Source: Acidobacteriota bacterium
Lineage (GTDB): Bacteria > Acidobacteriota > Terriglobia > Acidiferrales > UBA7541
Length of the DNA: 39,611 nucleotides
Direction of reading: 5' to 3'
Assembly: GCA_003154775.1 (NCBI GenBank)
Contig: PMES01000046.1
Span: 621 to 40,231 of the forward strand
The notes below the pieces were generated by a model. It was given only the letters and a program-made list of their open reading frames with translations, made no database searches and was not told the DNA's origin. This document shows positions 18,451 through 26,275 of this stretch, one piece after another; positions within the stretch are counted from its first letter, which is position 1, and the number at the start of each line of letters is the position of its first letter. The position numbers and the translations under genes were made by a program.

Positions 18451-19017
18451 ACCTTACCCTGAAACGCCTCTCCGCTAAGCAAGGAGCAAGTGTAATGCCA
18501 AAGGCGGCGATCGGCAAATTCGTGGCATACAAGGGAGATGTCGATAAGGATAGGTGAAACACGCGGGGTGTCTAAGCCCAACAAATGGAATGAGTTTTCA
18601 GGTATCAGGAAAATCCTCATGACCTGCAGGACTAAGTGGGTTCTAACGAAGTTCATTTTGAAACAGACACCCCTTCTGTCAAGGGGTAGCCCCAGGCGCA
18701 GATGAGCAGATGCAGATCGTCCTGTTAGGAGACGCCCGAGATTCGCGCGACGGTGAACGGCAAATGAAGGGCAGCAGTGCCACACAGGCGAGTGGTGCTG
18801 ACCCTCCCCCCTCCTCTTTTTTTGTAAGTGTTGATTCTAATGGGGGATAAAATCGTTTGTTTTCATACACTTTTAAAAGTGTTGATTCTGCGGGAGGTTG
18901 CGGGAAGGTTTTCGATAAGTGCGGATTCCAAAGCACTTGCCAAAATGGAACGTGCGGTGAGTCCTTTGCTGACAAGTCCGATGGACCAATGCGCCCTCCC
19001 TCTATATACACTTAATC
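18451..19017. other. Region without convincing gene, downstream of a strong promoter
   Basis: About 570 bases between the PEP-CTERM gene and a perfect minus-strand promoter. It is more AT-rich than its surroundings. It contains two copies of AAGTGTTGATTCT (18826-18838 and 18877-18889) and a 16-base perfect palindrome overlapping the second copy. The 110-codon open frame 18679-19011 (minus) starts at the predicted transcription start, has no Shine-Dalgarno sequence and no recognisable fold. A non-coding RNA or a long leader for the PEP-CTERM gene is possible. Confidence 0.5.
18867..18882. promoter_or_regulatory. 16-base perfect palindrome, operator-like
   Basis: ACACTTTTAAAAGTGT is fully self-complementary. 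It lies about 140 bases downstream of the perfect promoter at 19018-19045 and overlaps one of two direct repeats. It could be a dimeric regulator site or an RNA hairpin; no regulator is identified. Confidence 0.4.
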
Positions 19018-19045
19018 ATTATACTATGTTATTTATATTTGTCAA
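19018..19045 (-). promoter_or_regulatory. Perfect consensus sigma-70 promoter
   Basis: On the minus strand TTGACA (19045-19040), a 16-base AT-rich spacer and TATAAT (19023-19018) match both hexamers exactly. The predicted transcription start is near 19011. No convincing gene begins behind it for more than 500 bases, the next being the PEP-CTERM gene at 18450. Confidence 0.75.
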
Positions 19046-19057
19046 GGGGAAAACTGA

Positions 19058-19193
19058 GGTGCGGAGACAAGGGCCTGATGTGCGGCGCGTCTTTAGAAAA
19101 GTCGAGGGGCCGTGAAAATTCCCAGACGCGGAACCCGCGCGGGGCATCCGGCAACCCAAGAGCCCACCCTCAAAAACCGAGGATGGGGCACCC
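19058..19193. repeat. Dispersed intergenic repeat, family A, copy 2 (longest)
   Basis: This 136-base copy contains both the body shared with 16545-16655 and the hairpin tail shared with 17475-17527 (CCACCCTC, A-rich loop, GAGGATGGGG). It abuts the perfect promoter on one side and the tRNA-Arg gene on the other. Confidence 0.7.
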
Positions 19194-19252
19194 GGCCGGA
19201 CACACCGGTTTTCCCGGTGTATCGAAATTGCCTTTGTTTTATTGGGGGGAAA

Positions 19253-19329
19253 TGGCGAGCCTGAGAGGACTTGAACCTCCAACCTTCTGGTTCGTAGCCA
19301 GACGCTCTATCCAGTTGAGCTACAGGCTC
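19253..19329 (-). tRNA. tRNA-Arg (anticodon ACG)
   Basis: A complete 77-base cloverleaf on the minus strand with encoded CCA. The acceptor stem is GAGCCTG/CAGGCTC and the discriminator is G. The anticodon stem is TCTGG/CCAGA around the loop CTACGAA, giving anticodon ACG (decodes CGU, and CGC/CGA after A34-to-inosine editing). The TadA deaminase that makes inosine-34 is encoded at 33615. A hairpin with stem ACACCGG/CCGGTGT lies 33 bases beyond its 3' end but lacks a T-tract. Confidence 0.95.
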
Positions 19330-19337
19330 GTGTCAAC

Positions 19338-19365
19338 AGATTAGCACAGCGTTGGGAAAATCCAA
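19338..19365 (-). promoter_or_regulatory. Candidate promoter for tRNA-Arg
   Basis: On the minus strand TTGGAT, a 16-base spacer and TAATCT preceded by TG (extended -10 style) end eight bases before the tRNA. The match to consensus is moderate. Confidence 0.4.
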
Positions 19366-19420
19366 ACGAGGCGGGCAGGTTTTCACGCGCGGGTGCGTGC
19401 AACCCGAAGTCCGAAGTTGA

Positions 19421-19480
19421 GGAGGGATTCCTCCACTCCGGGACGGCAAAAAGGCGCCGTCCCTCCGGTCGGAATGACAG
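19421..19480. repeat. TCATTCCGA-type dispersed repeat with internal hairpin
   Basis: Read on the minus strand this is CTGTCATTCCGACCGGAGG, then a hairpin (GGACGGC/GCCGTCC), then GGAGGAATCCC. The outer blocks match the repeat at 20875-20903. It lies between the tRNA-Arg and the MFS gene. Confidence 0.55.
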
Positions 19481-19572
19481 GTTTTGGAAGGTGGATGATG
19501 CGAGAGAATCCGAGGCAAGAAAACCCAGGAACCGACCTGAAGGTCGGCCACTACAGGGGATTTGCGAAGGTT

Positions 19573-20775
19573 TTACAGGGGATTCACGAAGGATTTGCCA
19601 TGGGCTTCGGCGCCACGCCAGAGGAGGACGGCCAGAGCCACGATCGTGACGACCTCAAAGCTTGCCAGCGCCCATTGATAGCCGAACCTTCCTCGCAGCG
19701 CGAACTCGACATTATTCGTAGGTGCGGCGAACAATATCCCCAACTGGTAAGCAAATCCCGGGATCAGTCCGCGCGCCGAGTCCGCCGCGAGTTCGTTCAG
19801 GTGCACCGGAATCACTCCCCACGCTCCCTGCACGCCCATTTGCATCAGCACGGCCGCGGCAATCAACAGGGGAATGCTCCAGCCAAACGCCCAGAGTGGA
19901 ATAATCGCCAGCGATAATGCCAGCGCGCACATCATTCCCTTGCGCCGGCCCAGCACCTGCGAGAGATGGCCAAAAATGATCGCGCCGAGAACCGCTCCCG
20001 CGGTGTAAATCATGGCGATGTTGGCAACCAGCGCGGGACGCAGCCCGTGCACTTCTTTCAGGAAATCCGGATAAAGGTCCTGCGTGCCATGAGACAAAAA
20101 CATCATGAAGGTCATCAGCACGACAAGATACGCGAAGCGCTTCCATTGGGAAGCCACGGTGCGCAGCACATCTCCCATGGAGCCGGCGCGGTGCTGTTGC
20201 CAGGCCTCGGACTCCGGCACCTTGGTCCTTATATACAGCGCGAGCAGCGCCGGCAATGCGCCGAGCCAAAACATGGGCCGCCAGCCCCAGGCCGGGAGAA
20301 CAAATCGCGCCGCCACGGCAGCCAGCAGGTTGCCAATCGAGTAGCCGCTTTGCAGGATGCCGCTGAGAATGCCGCGCCACCGCGGAGGAGCGGCTTCCAT
20401 CGCAAGGGACGCGCCGACTCCCCACTCGCCGCCCATGCCGATTCCAAACAGTGCGCGAAGGATCAGAAACACGGTGAAATTCGGAGCAAAGCCGCAGCCC
20501 AGCTCGATCAACGAAAAAAAGACCACGTTGGCCATCAGCGGAATGCGCCGGCCGAACCGGTCGGCCAGCAATCCGAACACGAATGCGCCAACGGGCCGCA
20601 ACGCCAGCGTGGCCGTGGTCGTGAAAATGATCGCTTGTTTGGAAACGCCAAACTGCTTCGCCAGCGTGTCGTACAGGAAGACGATTACAAAAAAGTCGAA
20701 CGCGTCGAGCGTCCACCCCAGGAACCCCGCGAGGACGGCGTGATGCGAGCCAGCTCTGCGTTGCGTTGCAGCCAT
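19573..20775 (-). CDS. MFS metabolite/H+ symporter (sialate/carboxylate type)
   Basis: 400-residue, 12-helix inner-membrane MFS transporter. The N-terminal FLGWTLDAFDFFVIVFL, the GLLADRFGRRIPL loop after helix 2 and the GMGGEWGVGASLAMEAAPPRWRG block before helix 5 are typical of the sialate:H+ (SHS/JEN1) and metabolite:H+ symporter groups. Likely substrates are organic acids or acidic sugars. No substrate-specific enzyme sits beside it. The neighbouring gene upstream is an Na+/solute symporter, but a 153-base gap with a repeat separates them, so co-transcription is uncertain. No clear Shine-Dalgarno sequence precedes the ATG. Confidence 0.85.
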   Translation of the reverse strand: MAATQRRAGSHHAVLAGFLGWTLDAFDFFVIVFLYDTLAKQFGVSKQAIIFTTTATLALRPVGAFVFGLLADRFGRRIPLMANVVFFSLIELGCGFAPNFTVFLILRALFGIGMGGEWGVGASLAMEAAPPRWRGILSGILQSGYSIGNLLAAVAARFVLPAWGWRPMFWLGALPALLALYIRTKVPESEAWQQHRAGSMGDVLRTVASQWKRFAYLVVLMTFMMFLSHGTQDLYPDFLKEVHGLRPALVANIAMIYTAGAVLGAIIFGHLSQVLGRRKGMMCALALSLAIIPLWAFGWSIPLLIAAAVLMQMGVQGAWGVIPVHLNELAADSARGLIPGFAYQLGILFAAPTNNVEFALRGRFGYQWALASFEVVTIVALAVLLWRGAEAHGKSFVNPL

Positions 20776-20874
20776 GGCGCTAGTATTGTGTCCCGAAAAT
20801 GATGTGAAGATGTCCAGAAACTTCAGGGACTATCGGCGCCGGCATAAGTAATGTCCCAATCGCACAAGGGAAAA

Positions 20875-20903
20875 GCAGATTCCTCGCTCCGCTCGGAATG
20901 ACA
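20875..20903. repeat. TCATTCCGA-type dispersed repeat
   Basis: On the minus strand TGTCATTCCGAGCGGAGC followed by GAGGAATCTGC. The centre is partly self-complementary. It matches the outer blocks of 19421-19480 and lies between two transporter genes. Confidence 0.6.
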
Positions 20904-20928
20904 AGCTGGGGCATGACGTGTGGAGCCG

Positions 20929-22749
20929 CTAGACGCGCCATTCGGTTGGCTTCGGCATCAGCCGATACAATGCCACACCGCACGTCAACGATACCAGTCC
21001 CAGCACAAATCCAGAGCCAAGCCGGCCAAAGCAGAGTTGCCCGATGCTGAATAGCGCCGCATACACAAACACGCAGCCGATCACCCATCTCATCAAATTC
21101 TTACCCAGATCCTGCGTGATCTCTTCCACGCCGCTGATCTTTGCCACCGGCCCCCACCCGAGCGCATCCGGCTTCACCTTCCGGTAAAACTCGACCAGCG
21201 TTCTCGTGTCCTCCGGCGGAGTCAGCAGTGTGACCGCCACCCACACCAGCGTCGTCACTGCCGTAGTGCAGAGCGTGGCCTTCGCAAAGACCACCGCGTC
21301 CGAGCCCTGGAAAGGTTCCGGGCGTCCCGCCAGCGCCATCCACAGCGCGTGACTTCGCATTAACAGCGTCGTCACCAGCGCCGCGGCCATCGCGGAAATC
21401 TCGCTCCACGCGTTCACCCGCCACCAATACCACCGCAACAGGTACACTCCTCCCGTTCCCGCTCCCAACTCCAGGACGATTTTCCAGCCTTCGCTTACCG
21501 ATTGCAGTTGCATGGAAACCCACGCCGCCGCCACCACCAAAAATAGCGTCGCCAGCCGCGAGGCGTTCACGTAATGCGCTTCACTGGCCTTCTTCTTCAA
21601 GAAGCGCCGGTAAAAATCCTCCACCAGGTACGAGCTTCCCCAATTCAATTGCGTCGCCACGGTGGACATGAACGCGGCCATGAATCCCGCCAGCAAAATC
21701 CCCAGCAACGCGTGCGGGGTATGCCGCGTCGCCACCATCATGTATCCGCGCTCGGGCTGCGCCAATCCCGGATACAACACCACCGCCACCAGCGCCGTCA
21801 GAATCCACGGCCACGGGCGCAGCGCATAATGCGCCAGGTTGAACCAAAGGACCGAGAGCATCCCGTGGCGTTCATCGCGCGCGCTGAAAATCCGCTGCGC
21901 GATATAACCTCCGCCTCCGGGCTCCGCCCCCGGATACCAAAAGGCCCACCACTGCACCGCCAGATGCACCACAAACGTAATCACCGGCAGCGTCCAGAGC
22001 GCTTCGCCCGTCAGCCCGCGTGAAAAATCCGGCAGCATCTTGGTGATGTCGCTCGCACCGGGCCCCGCCGCATTGCGCATTTCCGCCAGCCTCGCGAGTA
22101 ATTGCGGCATCCCGCCCACGGCGCGCACGCCATACCACGCCACCGCGATCACGATGGCCATCTTCAGCACGAATTGAAACAGGTCGGTCCACAACACGCC
22201 CCACAGCCCGCCCAGCGACACGTAGATCCCCGTGAAGGGCATCAGAAAAAATACGCAAATCGCCAAGGCCTCGGCGTCGCTGATCCCCAGCGAGGTGCTG
22301 ATGATATTCACCATCGCCTTCGTCACCCAGCCAAGGATCAGGCAATTCATCAGCAAGCCCAGATACACCGCGCGGAATCCCCGCAGAAAGGCCGCCGGCT
22401 TGCCGTGATAGCGGAACTCCGCGAACTGCACGTCCGTGATCAGCCCGGAGCGCCTCCACAATCGCGCGAACAGGAACACCGTCATCATTCCCGAAGGCAG
22501 GAAACTCCACCACAGCCAGTTCCCCGCCACTCCTTGCGTGTACACCAATCCGCATACCGCCAGCGGTGTATCCGCCGCAAACGTGGTGGCCACCATCGAG
22601 GTTCCCGCCAGCCACCAGCTCACTTGGCGACCGGAAACAAAATAATCCGCGGTGCTCTTTCCCGATTTCCCGCGGAAATACAGCCCCAGCACCAGCGTTA
22701 TAAGGAGGTATCCCGCGATCGCGGCCCAGTCGAGTGATGTGAGATGCAA
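20929..22749 (-). CDS. Sodium:solute symporter family protein
   Basis: 606-residue polytopic membrane protein of the SSS (SLC5-like) family. Evidence: the N-terminal helix DWAAIAGYLLITLVLGLYF, then ADYFVSGRQVSWWLAGTSMVATTFAADTP (the ADYFxxGR and helix-2 region typical of the family), about 13-14 hydrophobic segments, and a mid-protein FMAAFMSTVATQLNWGSSYLVEDFYRRF block characteristic of the Na+-site helix and following loop. It should couple Na+ influx to uptake of a sugar, amino acid or organic acid; the substrate is unknown. Confidence 0.88.
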   Translation of the reverse strand: MHLTSLDWAAIAGYLLITLVLGLYFRGKSGKSTADYFVSGRQVSWWLAGTSMVATTFAADTPLAVCGLVYTQGVAGNWLWWSFLPSGMMTVFLFARLWRRSGLITDVQFAEFRYHGKPAAFLRGFRAVYLGLLMNCLILGWVTKAMVNIISTSLGISDAEALAICVFFLMPFTGIYVSLGGLWGVLWTDLFQFVLKMAIVIAVAWYGVRAVGGMPQLLARLAEMRNAAGPGASDITKMLPDFSRGLTGEALWTLPVITFVVHLAVQWWAFWYPGAEPGGGGYIAQRIFSARDERHGMLSVLWFNLAHYALRPWPWILTALVAVVLYPGLAQPERGYMMVATRHTPHALLGILLAGFMAAFMSTVATQLNWGSSYLVEDFYRRFLKKKASEAHYVNASRLATLFLVVAAAWVSMQLQSVSEGWKIVLELGAGTGGVYLLRWYWWRVNAWSEISAMAAALVTTLLMRSHALWMALAGRPEPFQGSDAVVFAKATLCTTAVTTLVWVAVTLLTPPEDTRTLVEFYRKVKPDALGWGPVAKISGVEEITQDLGKNLMRWVIGCVFVYAALFSIGQLCFGRLGSGFVLGLVSLTCGVALYRLMPKPTEWRV

Positions 22750-22940
22750 AGTCTCTCTCTCCCCGTCCCGGCATTTTGGAGACGTTTTAACTCTTGTCCG
22801 TGCTCATGTCGCTATGCTGCGAATCCGCCTGCTGCCAATTTGCAGCCGAGTGCTTGGAATCGCTGCTAAGTTTCCTCACCGCGGGGTTTGCTGTCAAAGG
22901 AATTCTAAATCGATTCAATAGCTATGAACCGCTCTCGCCG

Positions 22941-22981
22941 GAAAAAAGAAACCCCGGCTCGCTGGGGGCAACGAGCCGGGG
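22941..22981 (-). terminator. Rho-independent terminator of the small two-gene operon
   Basis: On the minus strand a ten-base perfect stem (CCCCGGCTCG / CGAGCCGGGG) with a ten-base loop is followed by TTTCTTTTTT. It lies 43 bases after the stop of the small HTH gene, so that operon probably ends here. Confidence 0.85.
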
Positions 22982-23024
22982 CGGGGGGGCCTGCCGAGGG
23001 GGGCCGGAGGAAACGCAATCTCTC

Positions 23025-23231
23025 TTAGTGTGCTGCCGCTCCTTCACACGTCGCCAGCACGCAAATCTTCTGCAGCTCTTTGTAGGTAAAGAACCGCTCT
23101 TCTTCGTTCCCGGCGCGTTCGTAATGCCCGATTCCCTTCTCTTCCGAAATCCGCGAGATCTCCGCCGGAGGCAAGCCCAACAAATACGCCGCCCGCGCCT
23201 GCGTTACATACTTCGGGATCTGATTTTTCAT
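23025..23231 (-). CDS. Small MerR/excisionase-like helix-turn-helix protein
   Basis: 68-residue cytoplasmic protein. VTQARAAYLLGLPPAEISR followed by ISEEKGIG and RFFTYKELQKIC resembles the winged helix-turn-helix of small MerR- or excisionase-type proteins, where a helix-turn-helix precedes a short wing and a tyrosine-containing strand. ATG 23231 has a near-ideal GGAGGA seven bases upstream. The frame is open further upstream, but that part overlaps the neighbouring gene in another frame. It is the second gene of a two-gene operon, 11 bases after the first, and ends before a strong terminator. It may bind DNA or RNA; the function is unknown. Confidence 0.75.
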   Translation of the reverse strand: MKNQIPKYVTQARAAYLLGLPPAEISRISEEKGIGHYERAGNEEERFFTYKELQKICVLATCEGAAAH

Positions 23232-23242
23232 GGTTCCTCCCC

Positions 23243-23449
23243 TCACGCTGGAAACATTGCCATCAGGTCTTCTTCCACATTCAGGATCATCGTCTTGTAA
23301 ATATCGACGTCCCAGCCTTCCCCAATCCTCATCCGCACCGTTTCGCGATTCTCTTTCAGCAGCTTCCCTCGCAGGGGCACCTTGATATCCCCCAGTTCCA
23401 CATGAAGAACCACCGCATGCCCCAGCCAATTCGTGTACCCGGTGTTCAT
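23243..23449 (-). CDS. Small beta-rich protein of unknown function
   Basis: 68-residue protein, first gene of the operon with the small HTH protein. I do not recognise the family. The alternating hydrophobic pattern in LGHAVVLHVELGDIKVPL, then GKLLKENRETVRMRIGEGW and DVDIYKTMILNVEED, predicts four or five strands and recalls small Sm-like or SH3-like barrels, as in RNA-binding proteins. This is a pattern impression, not a family assignment. A GAGGGG sequence six bases before the ATG supports expression. Confidence 0.7.
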   Translation of the reverse strand: MNTGYTNWLGHAVVLHVELGDIKVPLRGKLLKENRETVRMRIGEGWDVDIYKTMILNVEEDLMAMFPA

Positions 23450-23676
23450 GAATTTCCCCTCAGAGATCCGTTTGGACTCCCTGTCGCGCTAGCTAGATTC
23501 GCGCACACCGAAGTGCGCAGCAATGGTACAGCCAGGGTAGCGAGCTAGTATTTCCGTACTGCTTTCGTCGGCTTCCTTCTGCTCTAGCAACAATTCCCAA
23601 TGGGTACTTTCGTACCGGATCTTCGGGACGCGCGTCCCATCGCCCCCTTCCAACCACATATGGGACTCTCTCTGTC

Positions 23677-24558
23677 GTGACGCGACGCTTTCATCCTGTC
23701 TCCTTGTTCACTCCCACGACGGCGTTGCGTCCTGGCATTGGGTTGGCGCTCGGCGGTGGGTTTGCGCGCGGCTATGCGCATCTTGGGGTTCTGCGCGTTT
23801 TGGAAGAGCACCACATTCCCATCTCCTGCATTTCCGGCAGCAGCGTCGGCAGCATCCTCGCCGCCGCCTATGCCAGTGGCACCCCCCTCCCCAGCATCAT
23901 TGCCAAATGCCGCGAGATTCGCTTCCGTGATTTTGCGCGCTGGCGTGTCTCTCGCTTCGGCTTGGCCAGCAACAAACGCCTCGGCGCCCTCGTCCACCGC
24001 TTCTTCGATTCCAATCAGTTTGAGGATCTCGCTATCCCCACCGCCATCGTGGCCACCGACCTTGGCACCGGTGATCCCGTGGTCTTCAAGCAGGGCAGCC
24101 TGGCGGATGCCATCCGCGCCAGTTGCGCTTTCCCGGGGCTTTTCGAGCCGGTCATGATCGGTACGCGGTGCCTGGCCGACGGGAGTCTGGTGGCACCGGT
24201 GCCCACGCAAGCCGCGCGCGAACTCGGCGCCGAAACGGTCGTAGGCGTCTCCGTTGGATTGCACGACGGCCACCACGGCGCTCCCACCAACATCTTTCAA
24301 GTAGTCAGCCGCGCCGTCAGTGCCGCGCAGAAGCACCAGCTCGAAACCTGGGAGCGTCACGCCAACCTCGTCCTGCGTCCCGACGTGCAGTCCTTCGCTT
24401 GGGACGATTTCGACCGCATTGACGACGCCATCGAAGCGGGCGCCTCTGCCGCTCGCAGCGCCCTTCCCCAGCTCCACAGACTTCTTTTCCAACAGCAGGA
24501 AGGCCATTCCGAACTGGGTCGCCAGGGCGAATTCCTCCTCGCGGAGGCGCTGCAATGA
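23677..24558 (+). CDS. Patatin-like phospholipase
   Basis: 293-residue patatin/RssA-type lipid acyl hydrolase. The oxyanion-hole glycines are in GLALGGGFARGYAHLGV, the nucleophile serine is in GSSVGS, and the catalytic Asp is in LADGSLVAPVP (DGS instead of the common DGG/DGA). There is no signal peptide, so it is probably cytoplasmic or peripheral to the membrane. The start is a GTG without an obvious Shine-Dalgarno sequence, and the first ten or so residues are uncertain. It heads a compact plus-strand cluster with a DedA membrane protein and a HAD hydrolase, suggesting a role in lipid turnover. Confidence 0.88.
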   Translation: MTRRFHPVSLFTPTTALRPGIGLALGGGFARGYAHLGVLRVLEEHHIPISCISGSSVGSILAAAYASGTPLPSIIAKCREIRFRDFARWRVSRFGLASNKRLGALVHRFFDSNQFEDLAIPTAIVATDLGTGDPVVFKQGSLADAIRASCAFPGLFEPVMIGTRCLADGSLVAPVPTQAARELGAETVVGVSVGLHDGHHGAPTNIFQVVSRAVSAAQKHQLETWERHANLVLRPDVQSFAWDDFDRIDDAIEAGASAARSALPQLHRLLFQQQEGHSELGRQGEFLLAEALQ

Positions 24559-24788
24559 TTCGTCCCGCCTGGTGGCTCCTTCTGGTCTGCGCCGTCGTCG
24601 TGCTATGGCAGGAATGCGGAGAGAATCTGGCCATTTTCTGTTACCGTATAGGTTGGGAAGTGATTTTGAATCTGCGTGCCCGCGCGCTCTTTCTAATTCC
24701 CGTCTCTGTGAGGTCTGAGGCCGCTTGCTGGAATCCATCCTTCACTTCCTTCACTCACTCTACGACCCCGAAGGGCTCAAACAGCTAA
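24555..24788 (+). CDS. Doubtful small membrane peptide
   Basis: A 77-codon open frame whose ATG overlaps the patatin stop (ATGA), a layout typical of coupled genes. It has one hydrophobic segment (AWWLLLVCAVVVLW) near the N-terminus. It overlaps the start of the DedA gene by 64 bases and its C-terminal part has no protein-like features. It is recorded because the 166-base gap would otherwise be empty; it may not be real. Confidence 0.25.
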   Translation: MIRPAWWLLLVCAVVVLWQECGENLAIFCYRIGWEVILNLRARALFLIPVSVRSEAACWNPSFTSFTHSTTPKGSNS

Positions 24789-25393
24789 TCAGTTGGGGCG
24801 GCCCCGCTCTTGTGTGCACCATCATTTTTGTGGAGACGGGCCTCTTCGTTGGGTTCTTTCTGCCTGGCGATTCCCTGCTCGTCACTGCTGGTATCTTCGC
24901 CGGCCAACAGGTAATCCCTCTTCGCTGGCTGCTTCTCCCTGGTATCCTCTGCGCCATTGCTGGTGACCAACTGGGCTATTGGATTGGACGCTCAGCCGGT
25001 CCAGCATTGTATCGACGCGAAGACTCGCTATTCTTCCGCCGCAGCCATCTCCAGCGAGCTCACGAGTTCTACGAAAAATATGGCGGCCGGGCCGTAATTC
25101 TGGCGCGTTTCGTTCCGATCGTCCGTACCTTCTGCCCCCCGGTCGCCGGCGCTGCGGCAATGCGCTACTCCACATATCTCATGTACGACATTTTTGGTGG
25201 AACGCTTTGGGTCAGCACCATGCTCATTGGGGGGTATGTCGCTGGCTCCAGGATTCCCAACATTGGCAAATACCTTCACTACATAATTGCCGCGATCATC
25301 TTCCTTTCGATCTTGCCGCCAATCGTCGGCATTCTTCGCGCACGCCGCTCAGCTTCCTCATCTTCTTCCGATACCCCCACGGGAGGCCGCTAG
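24725..25393 (+). CDS. DedA family membrane protein
   Basis: 222-residue inner-membrane protein of the DedA/VTT family. Landmarks are the N-terminal FVETGLFVGFFLPGDSLLVTAG block, the GDQLGYWIGRSAG loop, the FYEKYGGRAVILARFVPIVRTFCPPVAGAAAM block with the conserved FxPxxR arginine, and a final helix. DedA proteins act as lipid scramblases, including undecaprenyl-phosphate recycling, and support envelope homeostasis. The start is TTG 24725 (or the adjacent CTG), with GAGG just upstream; no ATG is available in a sensible position. It lies between a patatin lipase and a HAD hydrolase. Confidence 0.88.
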   Translation: MLESILHFLHSLYDPEGLKQLISWGGPALVCTIIFVETGLFVGFFLPGDSLLVTAGIFAGQQVIPLRWLLLPGILCAIAGDQLGYWIGRSAGPALYRREDSLFFRRSHLQRAHEFYEKYGGRAVILARFVPIVRTFCPPVAGAAAMRYSTYLMYDIFGGTLWVSTMLIGGYVAGSRIPNIGKYLHYIIAAIIFLSILPPIVGILRARRSASSSSSDTPTGGR

Positions 25394-25396
25394 GGT

Positions 25397-26038
25397 ATGA
25401 GTTCTGCAAGCATCCGTGCGATCATCTTCGATATTGGCCGCGTTCTGGTCCGCATTGATCTCCGCCGCGCGCAAGCGGGACTCGCCCAGGGCCTCTCGCT
25501 GACTCCCGAAGAGCTTTGGTCCGCCATCGATAAAGATCCGCGCTGGCCCGATTGGCAGGAAGGCCGCATTCCCCCACACGATTGGCATCTCCATCTCTGT
25601 CAGCGCCTCGGCCTTTCTCTCAACTTTGAGCAATTCACCACGGCCTGGAATTTTGCTCTCGATCCCCAGCCCATCCACCCGTTACGCCTCTTCGAGGAGC
25701 TCTCCAAACGCTACCGCCTGATTCTTCTCTCTAACACCGATCCCATCCACGTCGCCCACCTCGAGTCGACTTATGAGTTCTACCAATATTTCCCCAAAGA
25801 GCAGCGCATCTATTCCTGCTCGGTGGGGGCCAGCAAACCCGATCCCCTCATCTACCGTGAGGCCGTGCGTGCCGCCAAAGTCCGCGCCGGCGAGGCTGTC
25901 TTCATCGATGACATCCCCGCAAACGTCGAAGCTGCCCGGCAACTTGGCCTCTCGGGGATCCATTACCAATCTCCGCAGCAGCTTCTCCAGGCTTTCGCCT
26001 CCCTGGGCATAAATGTGGAACATTTTTGCACTACGTAG
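25397..26038 (+). CDS. HAD-IA family hydrolase (YihX-like)
   Basis: 213-residue HAD-superfamily phosphatase. Motif I is IIFDIGRVL (nucleophile Asp in FDIG, as in YihX-type FDLGNV enzymes), motif II is LILLSNTD, motif III Lys is in GASKPDP, and motif IV is VFIDDIPAN. All catalytic positions are present. It starts three bases after the DedA stop with GGGAGG upstream, so the two genes are co-transcribed. Likely a small-molecule phosphatase; the substrate is unknown. Confidence 0.87.
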   Translation: MSSASIRAIIFDIGRVLVRIDLRRAQAGLAQGLSLTPEELWSAIDKDPRWPDWQEGRIPPHDWHLHLCQRLGLSLNFEQFTTAWNFALDPQPIHPLRLFEELSKRYRLILLSNTDPIHVAHLESTYEFYQYFPKEQRIYSCSVGASKPDPLIYREAVRAAKVRAGEAVFIDDIPANVEAARQLGLSGIHYQSPQQLLQAFASLGINVEHFCTT

Positions 26039-26275
26039 GAATTCATCGCCCGCGTTCACGTGCGCGTAAAGATTCCCGGAACTAGTACCACCCCCACTTT
26101 CCCACAGCTTCATCCAACGCACTGTTTTTCAATCACATACAGACAATTCTCAATTCGGTCTTCGCGGTATCCGGCTTGCACTTCTTCCTGTCAGGTTTAA
26201 CGCTCCGGCAGCAAATTTAGGCTGCCATTTCGCAAAATGTTGTACCCATTTAGGGGTAGAGGAGAAGGAATTCAC

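Noticed and set aside
18679-19011. 110-codon minus-strand frame behind the perfect promoter
   Set aside because: No Shine-Dalgarno and no protein-like character; its internal similarity comes from the 13-base DNA repeat. A non-coding transcript is more likely.
22750-22940. TTGACA on the minus strand upstream of the Na+/solute symporter
   Set aside because: No acceptable -10 hexamer at 16-18 bases, so no promoter is called.
23584-24738. 384-codon minus-strand frame
   Set aside because: It mirrors the patatin gene on the other strand and has no domain features; the plus-strand patatin is clear.
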